Assembly (NCBI GenBank): GCA_963580285.1
Contig: OY757026.1
Span: 43,455,431 to 43,519,430 of the forward strand
DNA: 64,000 bases
Direction of reading: 5' to 3'
Source of the DNA: Lucinisca nassula
Lineage: Eukaryota; Mollusca; Bivalvia; Lucinida; Lucinidae
Shown here: piece by piece, positions 37,020 through 45,470 of the stretch
Layout: each line of letters begins with the position of its first letter
How positions within the stretch are numbered: position 1 is the stretch's first letter
The notes under the pieces: model-generated
Databases searched by the model: none
What the model saw: only the letters and a program-made list of their open reading frames with translations
What the model was told of the DNA's origin: nothing
Program-made: the position numbers and the translations under genes

Positions 37020-39330
37020 ATGGTTGCAAACAATATGGGCCCCGATCAGACAGCTCCTGTAGGAGTAGTGTGATAGCATTTTAACTTTAAAAATTATGGC
37101 TCCAAACAATATGGGCCCAGCTCAGACAGCTCCTGTAGGAGTAGTTTGGTAACCTTTTATCTTTAAAAGTTATGGTTGCTAACAATATGGGCCCAGATCA
37201 GACAGCTACTGTAGGAGTAGTTTTATAACCTTTTAACTTCAAAAGGCATTGTTGAAAACAATATGGGCCCAGATCAGACAGCTCCTGTAGGAGTAGTTTG
37301 ATTACATTTTAACTTCAAAAGGCATGGTTGCAAACAATATGGGCCCAGATAAGACAGCTCCTGTAGGAGTAGTTTCATAACATTTTAACTTTAAAAGTTA
37401 TGGCTACAAACAATATGGGCCAAGATCAGACAGTTCCTGTACGAGTAGTTTGATAACCTTTTATCTTTAAAAGGCACGGTTAGAAACAATATGGGCGCAG
37501 ATCAGACATCTCCTGTAGGAGTAGTTTGATAACCATTTAACCTTAAAAGTTATGGCTGCAAACAATATGGGCACAGACCAGACAGCTCCTGAAGGAGTAG
37601 TTTGATAACCTTTTAACTTTAAAAGTTATGGCTACAAATATTATGGGCCCAGATCAGACAGCTCCTGTACGAGTAGTTTAATAACCTTTTATCTTTAAAA
37701 GGCACGGTTAGAAACAATATGAGCTCAGATCAGACAGCTCCTGTAAGAGTAGTTTGATAACCTTTTAACTTTGAAAGGCATGGTTGCAAACAATATGGGC
37801 CCAGATCGGACAGCTCCTGTAGGAGTAGTTTGATAACCTTTTAACTTTAAAAGTAATGGTTGCAAACAATATGGGCTCAGATTAAATAGCTCCTGTAGGA
37901 GTAGTTTGATAACCTTTTAACTTTAAAAGGCATGGTTGCAAACAATTTAGGCCCAGATCAGACAGCTCCTGTAGGAGTAGTTTGATAACCTTTTTACTTT
38001 AAAAGGCATGGTTGCAAACAATATGGGCCAAGTTCAGACAGCTCCCGTAGGAGTAGTTTGATGACCTTTTAACTTTAAAAGTTATGGTTGCAAACAATAT
38101 GGGCCAAGATCAGACAGCTCCTCTAAGAGTAGTTTTATAACCTTTTAACTTTAAAAGTTATGGCTGCAAACAATATGGGCCAAGATCAGATAGCTCCTGC
38201 AGGTGTAGTTTGATAACCTTTTATCTTTAAAAGGCATGGTTGTAAACAATATGGCCCAGATCAGACAGCTCCTGTAGGAGTAGTTTGATAACCTTTTTAC
38301 TTTAAAGGCATGGTTGCAAACAATATGCGCCCAGATCAGACAGCTCCTGTAGGAGTAGTTTGATAATCTTTTAACTATTAAAGATATGGTTGCAAACAAT
38401 ATGGGCCCCGATCAGACAGCTCCAGTAGGAGTAGTGTGATAACCTTTTAACTTTAAAAATTATGGCTGCAAACAATACGGGCCCAGCTCAGACAGCTCCT
38501 GTAGGAGTAGTTTGGTAACCTTTTATCTTTAAAAGTTATGGTTGCTAACAATATAGGCCCAGATCAGACATTTCCTGTAGGAGTAGTTTGATAACCTTTT
38601 AACTTCAAAAGGCATGGTTGAAAACAATATGGGCCCAGGTCAGACAGCTCCTGTAGGAGTAGTTTGATAACATTTTAACTTCAAAAGGCATGGTTGCAAA
38701 CAATATGGGCCCAGATAAGACAGCTCCTGTAGGAGTAGTTTCATAACATTGTAACTTTAAAAGTTATGGCTACAAACAATATGGGCCCAGATCCGACAGC
38801 TCCTGTAGGAGTAGTTTGATAACCTTTTAACTTTAAAAGACATGGCTGCAAACACTATGGGCCCAGATCAGACAGCTCATGTTTGAGAAGTTTGATAACC
38901 TTTTAACTTTAAAAGTTATGGCTGCAAACAATATTGGCCCGATCAGACAGCTCCTGTAGGAGAAGTTTGATAAAAAGTTATGGCTGCAAACAATATGGGC
39001 CCAGATCAGACAGCTCCTGTACGAGTAGTTTAATAACCTTTTATCTTTAAAAGGCACGGTTAGAAACAATATTGGCCCAGATCAGACATCTCCGGTAGGA
39101 CTAGTTTGATAACCATTTAACTTTATTGCTGCAAACAATATTGGCGCAGATCAGACAGCTCCTGAAGGAGTAGTTTGATAACCTTTTAACTTTAAAAGTT
39201 ATGGCTGCAAACAATATGGGCCCAGATCAGACAGCTCCTGTACGAGTAGCTTAATAACCTTTTATCTTTAAAAGGCACGTTTAGAAACAATGTGAGCTCA
39301 GATCAGACAGCTCCTGTAAGAGTAGTTTGA
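37020..39330 (-). repeat. About 1.4-1.6 kb block copies in the inverted block
   Basis: Units with CCCGATCAGACAG followed by 'gtagtgtgata' lie at 37041 and 38407 (offset 1366, about 18 monomers). Units with 'ttatctttaaaaggcacgg' followed by GAGCTCAGATCAG lie at 37721 and 39294 (offset 1573). The monomers between follow the same order, with insertions and losses of whole units. Confidence 0.75.
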
Positions 39331-39389
39331 TAACCTTTTAACTTTAAAAGGCATGGTTGCAAATAATATGGGCCCAGATCAGACAGCTC

Positions 39390-40340
39390 CTGTAGGAGTA
39401 GTTTGATAACCTTTTAACTTTAAAAGTAATGGTTGCAAACAATATGGGCTCAGATTAGACAGCTCCTGTAGGAGTAGTTTGATAACCTTTTAACTTCAAA
39501 AGTTATGGCTGCAAACAATAAAGGCCCAGATCAGACAGCCCCTGTAGGAGTAGTTTGATTAAATTTGAACTTTCAAAAGCATGGTTTCAAACCAAATGGG
39601 CCCAGATCAGACAGCTCCTGTAGGAGTAGTTTGATATCCTTTTAACTTTAAAAGTTATGGCTGCAAACAATATGGGCCCAGATTAGACAGCTCCTGTAGA
39701 AATAGTTTGATAACCTTTTAATTGTAAAAGGCATGGCTGCAAACAATATGGGCCCAGATCAGACAGCTCCTGTAGGAGTAGTTTGATAACATTTTAACTT
39801 CAAAAGGCATGGTTGCAAACTATATGGGCCCAGATAAGACAGCTCCTGTAGGAGTAGTTTCATAACATTGTAACTTTAAAAGTTATGGCTACAAACAATA
39901 TGGGCCCAGATCAGACAGCTCCTGTAGGAGTAGTTTGATAACCTTTTAACTTTAAAAGTAATGGTTGCAAACAATATGGGCTCAGATTAGACAGCTTCTG
40001 TAGGAGTAGTTTGATAACCTTTTAACTTTAAAAGTTATGGCTGCAAACAATAAAGGCCCAGATCAGACAGCCCCTGTAGGAGTAGTTTGATAAAATTTGA
40101 ACTTTCAAAAGCATGGTTTCAAACCAAATGGGCCCATATCAGACAGCTCCTGTAGGAGTAGTTTGATATCCTTTTAACTTTAAAAGTTATGGCTGCAAAC
40201 AATATGGGCCCAGATTAGACAGCTCCTGTAGAAATAGTTTGATAACCTTTTAATTGTAAAAGGCATGGCTGCAAACAATATGGGCCCAGATCAGACAGCT
40301 CCTGTAGGAGTAGTTTGATAACTTTTTAATTTTAAAAGTT
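39390..40340 (-). repeat. 532-bp (7-mer) tandem duplication
   Basis: The unusual unit AAAGGCCCAGATCAGACAGC, then 'tttgaactttcaaaagcatgg', 'tttcaaaccaaatggg' and 'ttgatatcctttt', lies at 39520 and again at 40052. The 'ttaattgtaaaaggcatgg' unit also repeats at the same 532-bp spacing, which is 7 x 76. The two copies differ at only a few bases. Confidence 0.88.
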
Positions 40341-41031
40341 ATGGCTGCAAACAATGTGGGCCCAGATCAGACAGCTCCTGTAGGAGAAGTTTGATAACCT
40401 TTGAACTTTAAAATAACGCTGTAAACAATATGGGCTCAGAACAGACAACTCCTGTAGGAGTAGTTTTATAACCTTTTAACTTTGAAAGTTATGGCTGCAA
40501 ACAATTTGGGCCCAGGTCAGACAGCTCCAGTAGGAGTAGTTTGATAACCTTTTAACTTTAAAAGTTATGGCTGCAAACAATATGGGCCCAGAACAGACAG
40601 CTCCTGTAGGAGTAGTTTGATAACCTTTTAACTTTAAAAGTTATGGTTGCAAACAATATGAGCCCAGATCAGACAGCTTCTGTAGGAGTAGTGAGATAAC
40701 CTTTTAACTTTAAAACTTATGGCTGCAAAAAATATGGGCCCAGCTCAGACAACTCAAGTAGGAGTAGTTTGGTAACCTTTTATCTTTAAAAGTTATGGTT
40801 GCAAACAATATGGGCCCAGATCAGACAGCTTCTGTAGGAGTAGTTTGATAACCTTTTAACTTCAAAAGGCATGGTTGAAAACAATATGGGCCCAGATCAG
40901 ACAGCTCCTGTAGGCGTAGTTTGATAACATTTTAACTTCAAAAGTTATGGCTGCAAACAATATGGCCCCCGATCAGACAGCTCCTGTAGGAGTAGTTTGA
41001 TAACCTTTTAACTTTAAAAGTAATGGCTGCA

Positions 41032-41037
41032 AACAAT
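41032..41037. repeat. Left target-site duplication of the LINE (AACAAT)
   Basis: The satellite ends in CAAACAAT just before the LINE, and AACAAT recurs at 44113-44118 just after its tail. Deleting the element and one copy restores an uninterrupted, in-phase monomer (CAAACAATATGGGCCC). Six bases is short for a LINE and part of the match could be chance. Confidence 0.7.
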
Positions 41038-41042
41038 TCACA

Positions 41043-43079
41043 TTGGTAGATTCAAGCTGCCACTGGATATGTCCAAAATGTGAGGTCTGTAACTTTTCAG
41101 ACTCCTTCTTTGATGAATATGTAGAACTGAGTAAGCCAAACAGGTTTGAACCTCTGTCAGAGGATAAGAGAGGCAAATCTTCGACTGCTGATGAAACTAA
41201 GTCAAATTTTGTGAAAGGTTTGAAACTTTGCAGTATAAACATAAATGGAATTAGAGGTAAAATTCTTGAACTTTTAGCTTTCCTCGATACATCTCAACCT
41301 CATATTGTTGCTATTCAGGAAACAAAGATTGACAGTTCAATTACTACATCTGAGCTTTTCCCTGAAAATTGTCAGTACTGTGTGTACAGAAAAGATAGGA
41401 ACTCTCATGGCGGTGGGGTTATGTTGCTCATTCATAGAGACATCCCTCACATGCCGTTCATGGAACTTGAAAATGACACCGAATCGGTCTGGGTTAAGGT
41501 TTTTGCAAATAAAACTTCCCACTTCGTAGCAAGTTGGTATCGACCACCAAATGGTACAATCGAAAACTTCCAGTTGTTTAAAGATCAACTGGATTGCATT
41601 AAGTTGCAGCATAAGGGTAAAAAACTCCCGGCTGTACATGTTCTAGGTGACCTCAACTTCAGAGACATTGCTTGGCCCGACAGGCTCAGCAAACAAGGCA
41701 CAATGCTGAGTCAGTCGGAAGGACAAATATTAATTGACATTATGAACGACCATGGTCTTGAACAATTTGTTAACTTCCCCACTCGTGATAAGAACACATT
41801 GGATCTGATCCTTACGACTTTGCCAGGACAATTCGAAGACATTCATTCCCCAGATAAACTAAGTGACCACGATGTTGTCTCCGGATATTTAAAAATTCAC
41901 ATCCCACCAATAAAGAAACCTCGGAGGAAGGTGTACTCATATCAGAAAGGTGACTATGAAACTATGAGGAAGGATGCACTCAGATTTGCAAAGGAGAATT
42001 ACTTAAATGGTCATTCAGATGCTCGGTCTGTACAGGAGAATTTTGATTTGATAACTTCTTTCATTCATACTTCGGCCGAAAATCATATCCCCTCAAAAAC
42101 TAGTATGTCTGTATCTTCTATTCCCTGGATCACTCCAGAGATAAGAAGGGAAATTTGCAGAAGGAATAAGATTCATGCAAAGGCAAAAAAGACGGGATGT
42201 GGTAAACTCCGGACAAAATTTGAAAACTTGAGACGTGAAATCAAGACTGATATAAAAAATCAGCATGATTTGTATGTGAATAACTTGGTAGGTGATGTAA
42301 AGGCAAATCCCAGAGACTTCTACAGATATATTAATAGCCAGAAGAAAGACAGGCAAGGTATCCCGCCCCTTAATAAAAGAGGAGGGGACGGGGTTGCTGA
42401 ATCAGACTCTGAAAGGGCAGAGGAACTAGTTGGTCAATTCAATGCTGCGTTTAATAAAACTGAGTTCACGGAGGTTCCATTGACTGGAAGATCGGCCCCA
42501 TTCATGAATAATATTGTTGTGACAGCTGCAGGAGTGATCAAATTACTTCAAGGCTTAAACCCCAGTAAGGCCTTAGGACCTGATGAGCTTCATCCTAGTG
42601 TCCTGAAGGAACTAGCAAATGAGTTGGGTCCAGTTTTTGCACACTTGTTTCAACAGTCTCTTGATACGGGTGAAATCGCCAAAGAATGGCTCTTAGCAAA
42701 CATCTGTCAACTCTTCAAAAAAGGAGATAGGGCTCTTGCCCGTAATTATCGCCCTGTGTCTCTGACTTGTGTTCTGTGTAAATTGCTGGAACATATAGTC
42801 TGCTCGAACATCATGGCCCACTTGGACGAACATAAACTTTTGTCAGACAGACAACATGCATTTAGGAAAAGGCACAGTTGTGAAACTCAGCTAAGCACAG
42901 TTATTAATGACTGGGCAAAAATCTTGGACAAAGGGGGACAGGTGGACACATTTATTCTGGACTTCGAGAAGGCTTTTGACACCCCTCCTCATGAACTACT
43001 TAAATCTAAGTTATTTGGTTATGGAATTGGGGGAAAGACCCTCAAATGGATAGATTCCTTTCTTTGCTACAGAAAATAG
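41043..43079 (+). pseudogene. LINE ORF2 fragment: cysteine-rich finger end, AP endonuclease, N-terminal half of RT
   Basis: The open frame spans 678 codons. The first codon is TTG and the frame stays open into the left junction, so there is no true start: this is a 5' truncation. Residues about 6-16 hold C-H-x2-C-x2-C-x2-C, the tail of a PHD-like finger. Residues about 61-283 form the endonuclease: ININGIRGK (about 65-73), QETK (92-95), SWYRPPN (164-170), GDLNF (202-206) and SDHD (274-277) supply the expected Asn, Glu, Tyr, Asp/Asn and His positions. A basic linker follows (about 290-440). RT begins near residue 505 with LGPDELHPSVLKEL (511-524), then NYRPVSLT (568-575) and the motif A segment LDFEKAFDT (639-647). 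The frame ends at TAG 43077-43079, just before the usual R-V-V-V-N-G segment. The codons after the TAG continue the family sequence in the same frame, so this is a nonsense mutation and not a natural end. Confidence 0.93.
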
Positions 43080-44038
43080 CGGGTTGTTGTTAATGGTGAA
43101 GCTTCGGAGTGGGCTCCAGTTTTGTCTGGAGTCCCGCAAGGGACCGTTCTTGGTCCACTTTTGTTCTCCCTGTACATCAATGATATTTCCCATGACATTG
43201 ACTCAGAAATAAGACTGTTCGCAGATGACTGTGTTTGTTACCGGGAAATTAGAGATACAGATGACTCATTGAAATTTCAGGCTGACATAGATAGATTAGT
43301 TTGTTGGGCACGTAAATGGGGCATGAGATTTCAGCCAGTTAAATGCAATATTATGCAAATAACTAGGAAGAGATCTAGTAAAGTTGAGGCTTCTTACACC
43401 TTAGAGGGAACGGTCCTCGAGAATGTGGACTCCATTAAATACCTTGGAGTGACAATCTCACACAACTTGAGATGGAATACTCATATTAGCAATATGTGTA
43501 CTAAGGCAAATAGAACGCTTGGTTTCCTGAGGAGAAATCTTCATCAGTGCCCTCAGGATGTAAAAGAGGCTGCATATAAAGGTCTTGTTCGCCCAATCTT
43601 GGAATATGGTAGTTGTATCTGGGACCCCAGTGGAGTGGTCTTTAACGATGAAATTGAGAAAGTTCAGAATAGAGCTTCTAGATTTGTAACAGGCAATTAC
43701 TGCTTTGAAACTGGGAGCATGACTGGAATACTTGGAAAATTAAAATGGGAGTCTCTCAAGAAAAGGAGAAAAGACAGTAGGCTAATCCTTTTATACAAAG
43801 GTCTAAAGGGTGCTGCCAGCATTCCAACAGATGACCTTGTTCCCCAGCTAGACACTGTAGAAATCACAATTCGTTGGCGTTTCAGACCCCTAGCGCAAGA
43901 ACTGACATTTATAAAGAGTCGTTCTTCCCCAGAACCATTAGAGATTGGAATGCCCTTCCCGATTCGATTATTTCGACAGCTGAAGGTGCTGATGATTGTG
44001 TAGCTAAATTTACCTCTTTGGTTAGAGCTAGGGACTAA
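43080..44038 (+). pseudogene. LINE ORF2 fragment: C-terminal half of RT and tail, frameshifted
   Basis: This continues the same reading frame as the upstream fragment. It opens with RVVVNG, then SGVPQGTVLGPLL (RT motif B region), then the catalytic FADD box near 43220-43231. KYLGVTIS and the thumb region with LVRPILEYGSCIWDP follow. The frame as read stops at 44001-44003. The expected C terminus (RTIRDWNALPDS type) lies in another frame, one base earlier, from about 43921 to a TAA at 44036-44038. A small indel at about 43895-43920 has therefore shifted the last 40 or so codons. The first codon of a naive ORF call here (TTG at 43122) is not a start. Both RT catalytic motifs survive, so decay is recent or light. 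Confidence 0.9.
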
Positions 44039-44094
44039 CTTCCCACATTACAGGTCCTGGTGTATGAATGTCATTTGACGTGCCACCAGTTACA
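44039..44094 (+). other. LINE 3' untranslated region
   Basis: This short non-coding stretch lies between the ancestral TAA and the ATTCTG tail. It contains CATTTGACGTGCCACCAG and no polyadenylation signal. It is short even for this group, where the 3' UTR plus microsatellite tail is thought to be what the reverse transcriptase recognises. Confidence 0.75.
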
Positions 44095-44112
44095 ATTCTG
44101 ATTCTGATTCTG
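44095..44112 (+). repeat. LINE 3' terminal microsatellite, three ATTCTG units
   Basis: ATTCTGATTCTGATTCTG runs directly up to the satellite, which resumes as AACAATATGGG. CR1-type elements end in short tandem units rather than poly(A). Three hexamers at the exact 3' boundary fit that pattern and confirm that the 3' end is intact. Confidence 0.88.
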
Positions 44113-45376
44113 AACAATATGGGCCCAGATCAGACAGCTCCTGTAGCAGTAGTTTGATAACCTTTTAACTTTAAAAGTTATTGCTGCAAACAATGTGGGC
44201 CTAGATCTGACAGCTCCTGTAGGAGAAGTTTGATAACCTTTGAACTTTAAAAGTAACGGTTGCAATCAATATGGGCTCAGAACAGACAACTCCTGTAGGA
44301 GAAGTTTTATAACCTTTTAACTTTGAAAGTTATGGCTGCAAACAATATGGGCCCAGGTCAGACAGCTCCAGTAGGAGTAGTTTGATAACCTTTTAACTTT
44401 AAAAGTTATGGCTGCAAACAATATGGGCCCAGAACAGACAGCTCCTGTAGGAGTAGTTTGATAACCTTTTAACTTTAAAAGTTATGGCTGCAAACAATGT
44501 GGGCACAGATCAGACAGCTCCTGTAGGAGTACTTTGATAACCTTTTAACATTAAAAGTTATGGGTACAACCAATATGGGCCCAGATCAGACAGCTCCTGT
44601 AGGAGTAGTTTGATAACCTTTTAACTTTAAAAGGCATGGCTACAAACAATATGGGCCCATATCAGACAGCTTCTGTAGGAGTAGTTTGATAACATTTTAA
44701 CTTAAAAAGTTATGGCTGCAAACAATATGGGCGCAGATCAGACAGCTCCTGTAGGAGTAGTTTGATAACCTTTTAACTTAAAAAGTTATGGCTGCAAACA
44801 ATGAGGACCCAGATAAGACCGCTCCTGTATGAGTAGTTTGTAAAAAAGTTTTGGCTGCAAACAATATGGGCCCAGGTCAGACAGCTCCTGTAGGAATAGT
44901 TTGATAACATTTGAACTTTAAAAGGCATGGTTGCAAACAATATGGGCCCTGATCAGACAGCTCCTGTAGGAGTAGTTTGATAACCTTTTAACTTTAAAAG
45001 ACAAGGATGCAAACAATATGGGCCCAGATCAGACAGCTCCTGTAGGAGTAGATTGATAACCTTTTAACTTTAGAAGTAACGGTTGCAAAGAATATGTGCT
45101 CAGATCAGACAGCTCCTGTAGGAGTAATTTTATAACCTTTTAACTTTAAAAGTTATGGCTGCAAACAATATGGGCCGCGGTCAGACAGCTCCAGTAGGAG
45201 TAGTTTGATAACCTTTTAACTTTAAAAGTTATGGCTGCAAACAATATGGGCCCAGATCAGACAGATCCTGTAGGAGTAGTTTTAACTTTTAGGAGTAGTT
45301 TAAACCTTTTAACTTTAAAAGTTATGGCTGCAAACAATATGGGCCCAGCTCAGACAGCTCCTGTAGGAGTAGTTTG
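44113..45376 (-). repeat. 76-bp satellite array, inverted block part B (minus orientation)
   Basis: Reverse-complement monomers continue directly after the LINE, in phase with the copy interrupted at 41037. A deletion-form unit occurs near 44845. Around 45280-45305 a unit is collapsed: 'gtaggagtagttttaacttttaggagtagttt' joins two partial monomers. That rearrangement lies about 75-95 bp from the strand switch at 45377. No gene is seen. Confidence 0.96.
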
Positions 45377-45470
45377 GTAATCAAACTACTCCTATAGGAG
45401 CTGTCTGATCTGGGCCCTTATTGTTTGCAACCATAACTTTTAAAGTTAAAAGGTTATCAAACTACTCCTA
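45290..45470. repeat. Palindromic satellite arms around junction 2
   Basis: GTAGTTTG ending at 45376 and CAAACTAC starting at 45382 are perfect reverse complements around the 5-nt spacer GTAAT. The pairing extends outward through CTCCTGTAGGAG/CTCCTATAGGAG, CAGACAGCT/AGCTGTCTG and GGGCCCAG/CTGGGCCC for about 75-85 bp per arm. By eye there are roughly five mismatches, about the normal difference between monomers. The structure could form a hairpin or cruciform. Confidence 0.88.
45377..45381. other. Array inversion junction 2 (minus to plus), palindrome centre
   Basis: The array flips from minus to plus orientation with only GTAAT between the arms. The left monomer stops after AGTTTG and the right one starts at the complementary CAAACT, so both break at the same monomer position. 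This differs from junction 1, which is scrambled. Confidence 0.93.

Larger units (their letters stand above)
32199..41037 (-). repeat. 76-bp satellite array, inverted block part A (minus orientation)
   Basis: The same monomer is present as its reverse complement, seen as CTCCTGTAGGAGTAGTTTGATAACC with GGGCCCAGATCAGACAG. The period and the range of linker types (TTATGGC, GGCATGG, TAATGG, GACAAGG) match the flanks, so this is an inverted part of the same array. Monomers with 'gggccaagatcag', 'gaacaatattggcc' and 'atctttaaaaggcacgg' mark local block copies. The final unit stops at CAAACAAT, where the LINE is inserted. Minus-strand ORFs here are the same monomer-derived artefacts as on the plus strand elsewhere. 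Confidence 0.97.
41038..44112 (+). mobile_element. 5'-truncated non-LTR retrotransposon (CR1/Jockey-type LINE)
   Basis: About 3.08 kb of non-satellite DNA carries the ORF2-type protein of a LINE: end of a cysteine-rich finger, AP-type endonuclease, reverse transcriptase and C-terminal region. A short 3' UTR and a tail of three ATTCTG units follow. It sits inside a single satellite monomer with an AACAAT repeat on both sides. The 5' end lies inside the coding region, so the upstream ORF and 5' UTR are missing, as usual for aborted target-primed reverse transcription. The microsatellite tail in place of poly(A) and the 'RDWNALP'-type C terminus fit the CR1 side of the Jockey/CR1 group (family knowledge). 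The clade was not tested by phylogeny. It is inactive because of a stop codon, a frameshift and the truncation. It runs opposite to the local satellite orientation. Confidence 0.95.

Noticed and set aside
40973..41242. 89-codon minus-strand ORF across the LINE left junction
   Set aside because: Antisense of the LINE finger/endonuclease start fused to satellite; no domain.
41305..42356. Overlapping ORFs inside the LINE (41305-41529 plus, 41337-41639 minus, 42093-42356 minus)
   Set aside because: Shadows of the endonuclease/RT frame, with no recognisable protein.
43011..43193. 60-codon minus-strand ORF over the RT stop-codon region
   Set aside because: Antisense shadow of the RT palm-coding sequence.
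43122..44003. Independent 293-aa RT gene starting at 43122
   Set aside because: The first codon is TTG inside the L-S-G-V-P-Q-G motif. The segment is the continuation of the upstream frame after a nonsense codon, not a gene with its own start.
45300..45465. Junction 2 as a fold-back sequencing chimera
   Set aside because: The arms differ at about five positions in roughly 80 bp and keep differing outward, as unrelated monomers do; a fold-back read would give near-identical arms. An assembly join still cannot be excluded without reads.
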